From assembly GCF_001486505.1 (NCBI RefSeq), contig NZ_LN909048.1:1-64000 (forward strand): a DNA stretch of 64,000 bases, given 5' to 3'. The notes under the pieces were generated by a model. That model saw only the letters and a program-made list of their open reading frames with translations. It was not told the DNA's origin and made no database searches. Shown here in pieces: positions 20,806 through 30,078 of the stretch (its first letter is position 1; every line of letters begins with the position of its first letter). Source of the DNA: Paenibacillus rubinfantis (GTDB lineage Bacteria > Bacillota > Bacilli > Paenibacillales > Paenibacillaceae). The position numbers were made by a program, and so were the translations under genes.

Positions 20806-21759
20806 CTAAAATCGAAAAGTTAAATAAAGCGCGCAAGCCAGCAATGTCAGTGATATTGCAAACGCCCCCACGATCCAACCTGGCGTAGCGGGCCGGGCTC
20901 GGCGTCGCGGAGCGAACCGGTCGGCCACCAGCTCCTTCCACAAACGGCAAGCCTCCGCCGTATCGCGGAACTCCCCGTTTAAGGCTCGCTTCAGCCAAGC
21001 CCGGTAGGGAGCGAGCGCCTCCTGCCCGTCGATGATCGCGATGAGATCGCCGCGGCTTCGCGTCTGCGGAAGCTGGGTGGCTGCCTTTTTCAACGGCCCC
21101 TCCGCAAGCAAATGAACGCAGACGACAGCAAAGGAGAACCAGTCGTAGGCCGGATCCGCCGTTCGGGTGCCGGCTCCCCAGAAGCCACGGTCGTACCACT
21201 CCGTGAACTGCTTAACGCTGCGCCCTTCGCCGGTCACCCCGCCGTAGTCGATCAATTCGACTTCGCCATAAGCGCCGGCCAGCACGTTCTCCGGCTTAAG
21301 GTCGCCAAATACCCAACCTGAGTTGTGCAGCCGTCCGAGCTGCTGCAGCAGTTGGAGACCCACCACGTCCAGCCAGCGCGGACCGCGCCGTGCCAAAAAG
21401 GCGCGCAAGGGCTCTCCCTGCACATAGCGCATAACGTAGAAAGGAATCTCCCTCCCCTGGAAAGTGAAATCGTCCACCTCCACCAGGTAATTGAGATCCC
21501 GTTCCGCCGCGCCCCGACGCCGCCCTTGACGCTGCAGCGCTTTCAGCACGTTGATCTCCGATTGGATATCCAGCGTATCGAAGCCCAGCTTCAGGGCGTA
21601 TAATTTTCCGTTTTTCTCCCGTTTCACCAGGAATACGACGCCATTAGCCCCTTGCCCCAACAAACGCTGGATGATATACCGTCCGCCGTTCCAGCGTCCG
21701 GTAATCCGCGTTCCCTGCGGCAGGTTGATTTTAGACGACGTAGTCACCGAGGATTCCAT
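20806..21759 (-). CDS. yabT: YabT-type membrane-anchored Ser/Thr protein kinase
   Basis: The 317-aa Hanks-type kinase has a glycine loop (LLGQGANGVVF), the catalytic loop GDLKPENV in place of HRDLKPEN, and DYGG in place of DFG. A single hydrophobic segment forms the extreme C terminus, so the kinase domain would be cytosolic. In B. subtilis YabT, a DNA-stimulated kinase made during sporulation, lies between yabS and tilS, as here. ATG 21759 has GGAGG 6 nt upstream; the first 29 nt overlap yabS. Confidence 0.88.
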   Translation of the reverse strand: MESSVTTSSKINLPQGTRITGRWNGGRYIIQRLLGQGANGVVFLVKREKNGKLYALKLGFDTLDIQSEINVLKALQRQGRRRGAAERDLNYLVEVDDFTFQGREIPFYVMRYVQGEPLRAFLARRGPRWLDVVGLQLLQQLGRLHNSGWVFGDLKPENVLAGAYGEVELIDYGGVTGEGRSVKQFTEWYDRGFWGAGTRTADPAYDWFSFAVVCVHLLAEGPLKKAATQLPQTRSRGDLIAIIDGQEALAPYRAWLKRALNGEFRDTAEACRLWKELVADRFAPRRRARPATPGWIVGAFAISLTLLACALYLTFRF

Positions 21760-22474
21760 CTTGTCCCTCCGTCTTCTCACGCCAAGACTTACCATGTTCA
21801 TTCAGTGTACCATATCGCATAAAATCCATCACCTTTAAGAGCGCAGGTCCGGTTGGTGTTGCCCCTCTCATAACGAGGCGCTGGAAGATCGAGCGCGCAG
21901 ACCCCAAATCGCTGGTCCAGTCTACGTCCAGAACGGCATCCTCTCCGCTGTGCGAGCCGGGAAAATGGAACACGGCCAGCTGGCTTTCCCCTTTTCTCGA
22001 GCCCAGGCTCAGCATCATGTCGCGAATCGCTTCCTCTACGGCCCGAAGCTTCGGCTTCATGCTGGCGCTGGCATCAATCAGGAGCGCCACCTGCAGCGGG
22101 CTGCTCTCGCTCAGCTCGTCAATCACCTCGACGACCTGGGAGCGCTGCTCCGGCGGCAAGTCCCCGACCGTCTGATCGCCCAGGATCTGCCGGATTTCTT
22201 TATGAACCGCCTGCTGAATCGTCTGGACGACTGTTTTTCGCGTCAGCATCTGCATCGTTTGCGCCAGGTTCTCCGTTCCCGCAATCCGGCTCATCCCGCC
22301 GCCGGCCTTGGCGATTTCGGAAATTTCCAGGCTGCCGAGCTCCCCGATCGTGCCGTAATCGACGATCCCCACCACGTTTACGGTGATCCCTTCCTGCCTC
22401 GCCAGCGCCGCCGCCATCACCGGACTTTCCCCGACATTCGAACAACCGTCCGTAATCAACATGATCTGTTTCAT
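21731..22474 (-). CDS. yabS: YabS-type von Willebrand factor A domain protein
   Basis: The 247-aa protein holds vWA-like sequence: LLIDASASM supplies a DxSxS metal-site motif near residue 133, and the N terminus (MLITDGCSNVGE) resembles the end of another vWA fold. No signal peptide or membrane segment is seen. B. subtilis YabS occupies the same place before yabT and is sporulation-linked; its biochemical role is unknown. It overlaps yabT, so the two are probably co-expressed. Confidence 0.85.
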   Translation of the reverse strand: MKQIMLITDGCSNVGESPVMAAALARQEGITVNVVGIVDYGTIGELGSLEISEIAKAGGGMSRIAGTENLAQTMQMLTRKTVVQTIQQAVHKEIRQILGDQTVGDLPPEQRSQVVEVIDELSESSPLQVALLIDASASMKPKLRAVEEAIRDMMLSLGSRKGESQLAVFHFPGSHSGEDAVLDVDWTSDLGSARSIFQRLVMRGATPTGPALLKVMDFMRYGTLNEHGKSWREKTEGQDGILGDYVV

Positions 22475-22602
22475 CCATTACCCGCCCTTCTAATAGATAG
22501 AGTTCAACATTCTCGTATCTATCATTTCCAGCGAGGTTCGAATTCAAACCAGTTGAGCGAAGAAAGACCCGGCCCCCAATCACTTCCTCATAAAAAAGAA
22601 AG

Positions 22603-22628
22603 GAACCTAAGACAAGCGTCTTAAGTTC
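22603..22628 (-). terminator. Terminator downstream of the 22643 gene
   Basis: GAACTTAAGAC pairs with GTCTTAGGTTC (one mismatch) around a 4-nt loop and is followed by CTTTCTTTTTT on the minus strand. It lies 15 nt past the stop codon of the hypothetical gene. Confidence 0.8.
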
Positions 22629-22642
22629 GATAGAATCAAGAA

Positions 22643-23098
22643 TTAATCCGCATATTTATGCTCGATGCACAGCTCGAGAAACTCCGCATCCGGGTCTTCC
22701 TTATCCATCCGGAGTTCCCAATAGTCCGGAGCTAGGATTCTTAGGTGTTGATAGTCTTCCCGATGAAGCCTCACACCGGAAAAACGGTTGTTGTCAAAAA
22801 CATAATCCTGCCCGGCTCGCAACCCGAATCGGATCTCCAGCAAGCTCCGCAGACCGCCCACAGTCATAAACTTAAACCCGTAGCCTTCCACTAGAGCTTG
22901 CTTTACCTCATCCAAATGCTCCTGGAGGTATTCCACAAATCCATCCCACTGCAGTTCTGAATCAATCCGCTGCTGCAATTCCGCGGCATCCTTGCGCTCC
23001 AGCAGCGCCACAGCCTCCACGCCTTGGATGCCCTTCGCCCGGATCCGCTCCAATCGAAGCGCATAGAGCTGCGGCAAGCTCGCTATTCGTGCTGTCAT
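22643..23098 (-). CDS. Conserved-looking hypothetical protein, 151 aa
   Basis: I do not recognise the family. The product is soluble and acidic, rich in Glu/Leu/Arg, with a helical N-terminal half (about 1-75) and a mixed C-terminal half containing DYVFDNNRFSG and PDYWELRMDK. No signal peptide, membrane segment, metal motif or P-loop is visible. A GGGAGG lies 7 nt before the ATG and a terminator follows, so it appears to be a genuine monocistronic gene. It sits between the opp operon and yabS, at the edge of the segment absent from B. subtilis. Confidence 0.7.
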   Translation of the reverse strand: MTARIASLPQLYALRLERIRAKGIQGVEAVALLERKDAAELQQRIDSELQWDGFVEYLQEHLDEVKQALVEGYGFKFMTVGGLRSLLEIRFGLRAGQDYVFDNNRFSGVRLHREDYQHLRILAPDYWELRMDKEDPDAEFLELCIEHKYAD

Positions 23099-23149
23099 CG
23101 CATGACCTCCCTACCTATATAACTAACTTTCATTTTAGTCTATATCAAG

Positions 23150-24115
23150 CTATACCAAATGACACGCCACAAAATGCCCTCCGCCCACATCGCGGAATTC
23201 AGGGACCCGTTCCTTGCATTCCGCCGTAGCAAACGGACATCTCGTATGAAACTTGCAACCGGACGGGGGATTAGCCGGGCTTGGGATATCGCCCTTCAGA
23301 ATGATCCGTTCCCGCTTCAAGCGTGGGATCGGCAACGGCACTGCGGACAGCAGCGCCTTCGTATAGGGATGCAAGGGATGAAGGAACAACTCGTCCCGCG
23401 AGGCCATTTCGACCATCCCGCCCAAATACATAACCCCCACCTGCGTGCAAAGATGCTCGACCACGCTCAGATCATGCGAGATAAACAGATAGGTTAACCC
23501 GCGGGTCTCCTGCAGTTTACGGAACAGGTTGATGATCTGCGCTTGAATGGAGACATCCAACGCGGATACCGGTTCATCGGCTATCATCAGCTCAGGGTTC
23601 AGAATCAGCGCGCGAGCGATCCCGATCCGTTGGCGCTGCCCGCCGGAGAACTCATGCGGATAACGATCGATATGATAGGAGGACAGCCCGCATGAGGCCA
23701 GCACCTCCAGCACCCGGTCACGAATCTCCCCCTTCGGCAGCAACCCGTGATCAAGCAAGGCTTCGCCAATCGCATCGCCAACCCGAATTCGGGGATTCAA
23801 GGAACCGTACGGGTCCTGAAAAATCATTTGCAGCTTGGGTCGCAGCCGACGCAGTTCTTCTTCCGGCAACGCGTAAAGGTCGGTGCCTTTAAACAGAATG
23901 TCGCCGTCCGTTTTCTCCGTCAGACGAACGATACTGCGGCCGACCGTACTCTTGCCGCTGCCCGATTCCCCAACCAAACCAAAGGTTTCTCCGGGCTGGA
24001 TCGTGAGGCTGATGTCGTCCACCGCCTTCACCTGTCCGGTTGTCCGCTGTAAGAGCCCTGTCTTCACCGGAAAATACTTCTTCAAATGCCGTACCGTCAG
24101 CAGCGGCTCACCCAT
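23150..24115 (-). CDS. oppF: Oligopeptide/dipeptide ABC transporter ATPase (OppF/DppF type)
   Basis: The 321-aa ATPase powers peptide import with the neighbouring OppD-type subunit. Walker A is GESGSGKS, the signature is FSGGQRQRIGIARAL and Walker B LMIADEP. The C-terminal oligopeptide-transport extension includes PSPANPPSGCKFHTRCP with the cysteines found in this subfamily. ATG 24115 overlaps the oppD stop by 8 nt and uses a GAGGAG inside oppD. It is the last gene of the operon. Confidence 0.9.
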   Translation of the reverse strand: MGEPLLTVRHLKKYFPVKTGLLQRTTGQVKAVDDISLTIQPGETFGLVGESGSGKSTVGRSIVRLTEKTDGDILFKGTDLYALPEEELRRLRPKLQMIFQDPYGSLNPRIRVGDAIGEALLDHGLLPKGEIRDRVLEVLASCGLSSYHIDRYPHEFSGGQRQRIGIARALILNPELMIADEPVSALDVSIQAQIINLFRKLQETRGLTYLFISHDLSVVEHLCTQVGVMYLGGMVEMASRDELFLHPLHPYTKALLSAVPLPIPRLKRERIILKGDIPSPANPPSGCKFHTRCPFATAECKERVPEFRDVGGGHFVACHLV

Positions 24116-25091
24116 GGCGTTTCTCCTCCTCATACAACCAGCAGGCTGCTTTCTGGCCGCCTCCAACCGATTTCAAAGCCGGCTCCTGCGTCCGGCAAAT
24201 GTCCATACAGTGTGCACAGCGGTCCTGAAAATAGCACGAAGGCCGCAAGTCCAGCAGGTTGGGCACTTGGCCCGGAATGGAGAACAGTTCATCCTGACGC
24301 TGGCCCAGTACCGGTTTCGATCTCAGCAATCCTTGCGTGTAAGGGTGTTTCGGCGATTCAAACAGCGCGGTCACTTCGCCTTCCTCTACAACTTTGCCGG
24401 CGTACATCACCACGACATAATCGGCCATTTCGGCTACGACGCCAAGATCGTGGGTGATCAGCAGAATCGACATATCCGATTCCGCTTTAATTTGCCGCAG
24501 CATATCGAGAATTTGCGCTTGAATCGTTACGTCGAGCGCTGTCGTCGGCTCGTCCGCGATCAGCAGCTTCGGCTGGCAAGAGATCGCAATGGCGATCATG
24601 ATCCGCTGCAGCATCCCGCCGCTTAGCTCATGCGGATAACTCTTCAGGATCTGCTCCGGCCGCGAGATTCCAACCTGCTCGATCAATTCAACCGCGCGCT
24701 TGCGAGCCTCCTTCTTGTTCAGCTTCAAGTGCAGCACCATCGGCTCGATCAACTGCTCTCCGATCGTCAGCACCGGGTTAAGTGAAGACATCGGCTCCTG
24801 AAAAATCATCGCGATCTCGTGGCCGCGAATGGCGCGAAGATGATGTTTATCTAGGGATATCAATTCGGTATCCCCAAATTGGATTCGCCCGCCGATCTCT
24901 ACCCCGGGCCCGCTTTGCAGCAACCCCATGATCGACATCGCCGTCACGCTTTTGCCGCAGCCCGACTCTCCAACGATACAAACGGTTTCCCCCGGTTTGA
25001 TCCGCAGGCTCACTTGGTCAACCGCTTTGATCCGTCCCTCTTCCGTATTAAAATGCGTGCTCAGCCGGTCTATCTCCAGCAAAGTCGACAT
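24108..25091 (-). CDS. oppD: Oligopeptide/dipeptide ABC transporter ATPase (OppD/DppD type)
   Basis: The 327-aa ATPase has Walker A GESGCGKS, signature [15 protein letters not shown] and Walker B LLIADEP. Its cysteine-containing C-terminal tail ([15 protein letters not shown]) is of the type seen in OppD/DppD and in some nickel/peptide systems. The signature has MLQR instead of the usual QRQR-type sequence, which is common in OppD. It lies 11 nt after oppC and overlaps oppF. Confidence 0.9.
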   Translation of the reverse strand: MSTLLEIDRLSTHFNTEEGRIKAVDQVSLRIKPGETVCIVGESGCGKSVTAMSIMGLLQSGPGVEIGGRIQFGDTELISLDKHHLRAIRGHEIAMIFQEPMSSLNPVLTIGEQLIEPMVLHLKLNKKEARKRAVELIEQVGISRPEQILKSYPHELSGGMLQRIMIAIAISCQPKLLIADEPTTALDVTIQAQILDMLRQIKAESDMSILLITHDLGVVAEMADYVVVMYAGKVVEEGEVTALFESPKHPYTQGLLRSKPVLGQRQDELFSIPGQVPNLLDLRPSCYFQDRCAHCMDICRTQEPALKSVGGGQKAACWLYEEEKRHG

Positions 25092-25102
25092 CGTTTCATC
25101 AC

Positions 25103-26038
25103 CTACCTGTTCATTTTGGGGTCCAGCACGTCGCGCAGACCATCGCCAAACAAATTAATGGCGATGACGGTGGCAAAAATGGACAATCCCGGCGGAATCC
25201 AAAGCCAAGGGTGCGACTGAAAATCGATCATGTTGTTGGCGGCGTCGATCATATTCCCCCAGGTCGGTGTCGGCGGCATGACGCCTAGGCCAAAGAAGCT
25301 GAGCACCGACTCGCTTAATATCGCCCCGCCGATATTCAGCGTAGCCATGACGATAATTAACGGCACGAGATTCGGCAGCAGGTGATGGACCAGCTTGCGC
25401 CGGTCGCGTAATCCCAACACTACGGCCGCCTGCATAAATTCGCGCTCCCGCAGGCTCAGCATCTGCCCGCGAATCATCCGCGCCAGACCCGGCCAGTTGA
25501 CCAAGCTAAGCATGAGCATCACGATGTACATCCGGTAGTCGGTGGGCACCTTCCACTCCGATAACAGCGCGCCGGAGATAAACAGCAGCGGCAGGCCGGG
25601 GATCGTGAGCAGCAAATCGGCAATCCGCATGATGATTTGGTCCACGACCCCGCGGTAATACCCGGCGATCGCGCCGAGCAACGTGCCCAAGAAGACGGAC
25701 AACACCATCGAAGCCAAGCCGACGGTCAGCGAAATGCGGCCCGCTTGCAGCACCCGGGTTAAGACGTCCCGGCCCAGCTTGTCGGTCCCTAGCCAATGCT
25801 GCCAGCTCGGCGGCTTGTTCATCAGCGACATTTGGATTTTGTTATCCGTATACGGCGAGAATAACGGCCCCAAGAAGCAGGCCAGAAACATAAAAACAAC
25901 GACAATAAATCCCGACACGGCGAGTTTATTGCGAAGCAGCCGGCGCAATGACTGCCGCCAAAGCGAAGGCTTCTTAGGTGCGGCGCTAGGAACGGCCGCT
26001 TGGCCCGGCTGTGACAGATTCCCTGGAATCGAACTCAT
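25103..26038 (-). CDS. oppC: Oligopeptide ABC transporter permease (OppC type)
   Basis: The 311-aa protein has about six membrane segments after a proline-rich cytosolic N terminus. The OppC_N-like first helix (KLAVSGFIVVVFMFLACF) is followed by TDKLGRDVLTRVLQAGRISL. The EAA-type coupling loop is near GLRDRRKLVHHLLPN. It pairs with OppB as the membrane channel. It sits 14 nt after oppB and 11 nt before oppD. Confidence 0.9.
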   Translation of the reverse strand: MSSIPGNLSQPGQAAVPSAAPKKPSLWRQSLRRLLRNKLAVSGFIVVVFMFLACFLGPLFSPYTDNKIQMSLMNKPPSWQHWLGTDKLGRDVLTRVLQAGRISLTVGLASMVLSVFLGTLLGAIAGYYRGVVDQIIMRIADLLLTIPGLPLLFISGALLSEWKVPTDYRMYIVMLMLSLVNWPGLARMIRGQMLSLREREFMQAAVVLGLRDRRKLVHHLLPNLVPLIIVMATLNIGGAILSESVLSFFGLGVMPPTPTWGNMIDAANNMIDFQSHPWLWIPPGLSIFATVIAINLFGDGLRDVLDPKMNR

Positions 26039-26052
26039 CGTTAGCTGCCCCC

Positions 26053-27009
26053 CTATTGCAACCGGACGCGCGGGTCGGCAATTTGGTACAGCAAATCCGA
26101 CAACAGCGTTCCAATCACAGTCAAGATCGCAATCAGCATCGTAAATCCCATCAGCAACGGATAATCCCGGACGGAAAAGGAAGACATATACAGCTGCCCA
26201 ATCCCCGGCCAGTTAAAGATCTTCTCAATGATCAACGAACCGCCAAACAAAGCGGGCAGCTCAAAGCCCACCAGTGTGATCGCCGGAAGCAGCGCGTTAC
26301 GCAGCGCATGGCGGTACAGCACCTTGCTCTCCTTCAGCCCTTTGGCGCGAGCCGTTCGGATATAATCCTGCTTAATCACGTCGATCATGTTCGTCCGGAA
26401 ATAACGAGTCAACGAACCCACGCCCAGAATCGTCATTACGATCACCGGCAGGGTCATATGGTGAATGACCTCCTTGACGTAGGCCATCCCGGTGGCGTTG
26501 CTCCCCGTCGTAATCATCCCGCCCGGCGGCAGCCATTTGAAATCGACGGCTAGGATCTTGATTAAGAATAAGCCGATAAAAAAGGACGGCAGTGACATAG
26601 CGGCAAAGATCAACACCAGCACCAGCGTGTCGAACCAGGAATACTGCTTATACGCGGAGATGACGCCGATGACCACCGCAATAAACCAGGTGAGGAACGT
26701 AGATACCGCCGCAAGCAGGAACGAATTCCAAATATAATCGTTAAACAACGCCAACACCGGCTTTTGCTGGGCTAAGGAATAACCGAAGTCCCCGTGGAAA
26801 GCATTTTTCATCCAAATGGCGTACCGTTCCAGCACCGGCTTGTTTAAACCGTAGATCTCCCGCAGCTCGGCCTTGCGCTCCGGCGTCAGCTTGATGTTCC
26901 CGCTGATAAAGTCGCCGGGGGTTAACGCGTACAGGCAAAAGATCAACAGCGATGCCGCCAGAAGGATCGCCGCCATATAAATCAATCGTTTGGTGATATA
27001 TGCGCTCAT
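26053..27009 (-). CDS. oppB: Oligopeptide ABC transporter permease (OppB type)
   Basis: The 318-aa permease has six predicted membrane segments. It has the typical N-terminal helix (MSAYITKRLIYMAAILLAAS) and the EAA coupling loop RTARAKGLKESKVLYRHALRNA. The ATG at 27009 has AAGGAG upstream; the ORF upstream to 27045 lacks a ribosome site. It is separated from the substrate-binding protein gene by a 26-nt stem-loop. Confidence 0.9.
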   Translation of the reverse strand: MSAYITKRLIYMAAILLAASLLIFCLYALTPGDFISGNIKLTPERKAELREIYGLNKPVLERYAIWMKNAFHGDFGYSLAQQKPVLALFNDYIWNSFLLAAVSTFLTWFIAVVIGVISAYKQYSWFDTLVLVLIFAAMSLPSFFIGLFLIKILAVDFKWLPPGGMITTGSNATGMAYVKEVIHHMTLPVIVMTILGVGSLTRYFRTNMIDVIKQDYIRTARAKGLKESKVLYRHALRNALLPAITLVGFELPALFGGSLIIEKIFNWPGIGQLYMSSFSVRDYPLLMGFTMLIAILTVIGTLLSDLLYQIADPRVRLQ

Positions 27010-27035
27010 TTCGTCGCACTCCTTAGACAAGCCAT

Positions 27036-27061
27036 CCCCCCGCATGCAAGCATGCGAGGGG
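27036..27061 (-). other. Intercistronic stem-loop between oppA and oppB
   Basis: CCCCTCGCATGC and GCATGCGGGGGG pair around a 2-nt loop with one mismatch. No T run follows, so it is more likely an RNA-stability or partial-termination element that raises oppA mRNA over the membrane genes, common after binding-protein genes. Confidence 0.6.
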
Positions 27062-27098
27062 AGCGGCTGATTTTTCGAAGATAGGGGGGTGCTCCAGT

Positions 27099-28859
27099 TT
27101 ACTCCAGCGTCCAGTTCGGCAAGCTGGAGGACAGGCCGGTAAACGGACTGACGGACAGGTTTTGGATGCGGCCATTATAGGCATATACGGTCTTCTTATA
27201 GCTCGTGAAGATAATCGGCAACTCGTCGTTCAGCAGTTGGAACAGCTCCTTATACGTTGCCTTACGCTGTTCGATGTCGCTGGTGCTTAACGCTTTATCG
27301 TACAGTTCTTTGACCTTCGGATTGTCGTAGCCCTTGATCTCCCCGTCGACAAACTGCAGTACGCCGTCGGAAGGATCGGCTAACATCGGCGTAGAGAAAG
27401 ACGCCATATCGTAGTCGCCGCCTTCTACCTTAGAGACCAACGCGTTGAAGTCCGCAAACACCTCCGGTTGGAAATCGACGCCGATTGCAGCGAAGCCTTC
27501 AGTAGCAACCGCGATAAAGACATCGGTCTGAGCGCTCTTGGAACCGAGGAAATGGAGGGTCAACTTCTTGCCGTCTTTTTCACGGATGCCGTTTGCCCCT
27601 TTGGCCCACCCGGCTTCATCCAGCAGTTGGTTTGCTTTGTCCGCATCGTAGGCATATTTGTTGATTCCCTCTTCCGTGTAGGCCCAGGAGATTGGCGAAG
27701 CCGGTATGTTGGCGACTTCCCCGGCGCCCTGGTTGGCATCCACGTAGATGCTTTGACGGTCCAGACCATACGTCAACGCCTGTCTCACTTTCTTATCCTT
27801 CAAGGCCTCATGCTCCAAATTCAATTGCAAGTATCCATACGTACTTGGCGTATAAGGCAAGATATTAACGAAGCCCATACTCTTTAATTTATCGAGGTTC
27901 TCCGTCGTGGCGCTGAAAGAAGCGTAGTCCACTTCGCCCGTCTCCAGGTACTGCCAGGTGTCCCCTTCGGAGGTTTTATAGATAAATTTCTCGGTTTTCG
28001 GCTTGCCTGCATAGTAGTAAGGGTTGGCGATATAACGGACCTCCTGCCCCGGAATGAACTTCTCCAGGATGTACGGACCGTTGCCGACCGGCTTCTCGTG
28101 CAACTTCTTGATGTAATCGATCTGTCCGAACTTATAGTCCTTGCCGTAGTAAGCTTTGGACAACACGTCGCTGCCAAGCAGCACCAGCGCCGTCGCGTTT
28201 GGTTGCTCCAGCGTTACCGACACGGTCTGCGCATCCTGGACGGTAATCCCGGAGATGCTATCGGCTTTGCCCTCCTTATAGGCTTCGCCGCCCACGATAT
28301 GTAGCGTTGGAATTTGTGAATCCCCGTCATAGGCTTTGTCGTGGAGAAGCGTCCAAGTAAAAGCCACGTCGTCCGCAGTCAACGGCGAGCCATCGCTGAA
28401 CTTCAAGTCCTTGCGGAGATGATACGTATACGTCAGCTGATCCTCGGACACGTCCCAGCTCTCGGCGAGGCCCGGTGCTGGTAGCCCTTGGTCATCCACC
28501 GTCACCAGCGGGGTATACAGCAGCGACGAAACATTGCCGTCATAACCGCTTTGCTGGAAATACGGTGTAAACGCGCCGCTGGGGTCGGTTAAGCCAACGA
28601 TAATCGTATCGGTGCGTCCTTTGGCTACCGCCGGCAATTTAGATAGATCGCTAGCCGGGATAAACTGCAGCGTGCTCCCTGCATCCGCCCCCGTGTTGTC
28701 CGTACCCGCTTCGCTCGAGTTGTTCCCGGACTGGGCCGATGCCGATTCCGCTCCCTGCGCGGTCGTGTTGCCTCCGTTCCCCCCGCAGGCGGCCAAGACC
28801 AAAGCCCCGGATAATAATAAAGTCAGCAGTGCGGTGATACGATTTCTCTTCATTTGCAT
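27099..28859 (-). CDS. oppA: Peptide-binding lipoprotein of the ABC transporter (OppA type)
   Basis: The 586-aa solute-binding protein family 5 member captures peptides outside the membrane. A basic N terminus, hydrophobic core and lipobox LVLAAC (Cys about 25) make it a lipoprotein, followed by a Ser/Gly/Asn/Thr-rich linker to about residue 62. The binding fold has YTPLVTVDDQG and DLKFSDGSPLTADDVAFTW, typical of family 5. ATG 28859 has GGAGGG 8 nt upstream. It is first in the operon, with a sigma-A promoter at 28948-28976. The bound substrate cannot be told from sequence. Confidence 0.92.
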   Translation of the reverse strand: MQMKRNRITALLTLLLSGALVLAACGGNGGNTTAQGAESASAQSGNNSSEAGTDNTGADAGSTLQFIPASDLSKLPAVAKGRTDTIIVGLTDPSGAFTPYFQQSGYDGNVSSLLYTPLVTVDDQGLPAPGLAESWDVSEDQLTYTYHLRKDLKFSDGSPLTADDVAFTWTLLHDKAYDGDSQIPTLHIVGGEAYKEGKADSISGITVQDAQTVSVTLEQPNATALVLLGSDVLSKAYYGKDYKFGQIDYIKKLHEKPVGNGPYILEKFIPGQEVRYIANPYYYAGKPKTEKFIYKTSEGDTWQYLETGEVDYASFSATTENLDKLKSMGFVNILPYTPSTYGYLQLNLEHEALKDKKVRQALTYGLDRQSIYVDANQGAGEVANIPASPISWAYTEEGINKYAYDADKANQLLDEAGWAKGANGIREKDGKKLTLHFLGSKSAQTDVFIAVATEGFAAIGVDFQPEVFADFNALVSKVEGGDYDMASFSTPMLADPSDGVLQFVDGEIKGYDNPKVKELYDKALSTSDIEQRKATYKELFQLLNDELPIIFTSYKKTVYAYNGRIQNLSVSPFTGLSSSLPNWTLE

Positions 28860-28947
28860 GATTCTCTCCCTCCGTGTTGCCTTTTTTTAGGCGAAAACTT
28901 ACAATAGACGTTAATTCCGATAAGTTAAGTCGTCTTTTAATGCTCCT

Positions 28948-28985
28948 ATTATACGAGAGGGCATTAGTTCTGTAAATAGAGAACT
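28948..28985 (-). promoter_or_regulatory. oppA promoter with inverted repeat over the -35
   Basis: On the minus strand TTTACA (28971-28976) and TATAAT (28948-28953) are 17 nt apart. The -35 lies inside a perfect 6-bp inverted repeat AGTTCT-N8-AGAACT (28966-28985). An ArsR-type regulator is encoded immediately upstream, which makes it a plausible binding partner. Confidence 0.75.
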
Positions 28986-29033
28986 TGATAATATTTCTTT
29001 ATTCGGAGAAATGAATAATCATGCCAAAATAAA

Positions 29034-29070
29034 AACGACCCCGCCGCCGTTCACACGGTGCGGAATCGTT
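29034..29070 (-). terminator. Terminator downstream of the ArsR-type gene
   Basis: AACGATTCCGC pairs with GCGGGGTCGTT through two G-U pairs and is followed by TTTATTTT on the minus strand. It lies 24 nt after the stop codon. Confidence 0.85.
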
Positions 29071-29094
29071 TTGGCCGCCATTTCTGGCGTTGTT

Positions 29095-30006
29095 TTAGTT
29101 GACGATATAATCCACCAGTTTCCGATGCATCACGTCTAGCATCTCCGGGCGCAAGCTGTATTCGGATACCGCCTCCCCATCGAAATGGGCCCGAATAAAG
29201 CCGCCGCTGCGCAGCTTGGACACATGGTCGTGCGTAATCCCCTTGGACAGCTTCAAATGACGTACGATTTCCGTAAACGTTCGGGGGCCGCCACTCAAAT
29301 AACGCAAAATTTTCAGCCGGCTCTGCTCGGCCAGCGCCCGAATCATTCGATATTCATGAGGAGGAAACCCCGTTTCGTCTCCCAAATAAATTCGTGCCGA
29401 GTAGTGGCACAACGTGATTTTGCCAAAATGATAAATGACATTCATCGGTTGAAAATGGTATTGCGGAACGAGGACCAACTGCTCTAACCCTTGCTTCGGC
29501 AGAAACGTCAAGCCGTTGGTCGTCCGTTCGATAAACGCCGATGTCTCAGCCTCGTTAGTCAGTTCCATCGTCCGCGCCTGTGCCTCGGAACGCAAAGCGC
29601 CGATCACCTCCGGCTCCAGCTTACGGAAATATTGCTCATGCCAGCCGGATAACACCGTCAAGGTCCGGGAGCGGAATTGCCCCATGTCCTTCGGAAACTG
29701 CTGGCTGTACTCCGCGATCAGCTCGTACAGATCTCCCGGCGTCTTCGCCTCCAGCCAAGCAAGGAACCCCTCGGGCGACGTCCCGTTCGGGCACAAGTAG
29801 GCAAGCAAATACGTCGTTTTCCAATCGCCGTCCACTTCCAGGTCGCCGAGAAGGGAGCCGAAATCCGGCGTGATCCGCTTTAAGGTATCCTTGACCCATG
29901 CCGGGGTCAGGTCGATCTTCTTATGCGATTTGCGGCAAATCATCGTATGTAGACTGCTGAGCAGCTCGTACCGAGGTTCAAATGCAACATCCACGCGGTA
30001 ATCCAA
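29095..30006 (-). CDS. ArsR-type winged-helix transcriptional regulator with large N-terminal domain
   Basis: The 303-aa protein has a C-terminal ArsR-like winged helix, with RALAEQSRLKILRYLSGGPRTF followed by the recognition-helix region KGITHDHVSKLRSGGFIRAH. The first 215 residues are an uncharacterised domain, probably for ligand sensing, resembling the fusion found in other Bacillales regulators. The start is TTG 30006 with GGGG about 9 nt upstream. Placed immediately before the oppA promoter in the same direction, it is a candidate regulator of the transporter; that link is inference. Confidence 0.78.
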   Translation of the reverse strand: MDYRVDVAFEPRYELLSSLHTMICRKSHKKIDLTPAWVKDTLKRITPDFGSLLGDLEVDGDWKTTYLLAYLCPNGTSPEGFLAWLEAKTPGDLYELIAEYSQQFPKDMGQFRSRTLTVLSGWHEQYFRKLEPEVIGALRSEAQARTMELTNEAETSAFIERTTNGLTFLPKQGLEQLVLVPQYHFQPMNVIYHFGKITLCHYSARIYLGDETGFPPHEYRMIRALAEQSRLKILRYLSGGPRTFTEIVRHLKLSKGITHDHVSKLRSGGFIRAHFDGEAVSEYSLRPEMLDVMHRKLVDYIVN

Positions 30007-30078
30007 AATCTCACGCCCCTTTCTCCCCCCTATTATAACGTGCTCCCCCCCGGTTCAGGCAAAACAAGATTTTTGTGC

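Noticed and set aside
22536..22556. GGTTCGAATTCAAACC looking like a tRNA T-arm
   Set aside because: No acceptor stem, anticodon arm or CCA-type 3' end around it; it lies in the yabS upstream region.
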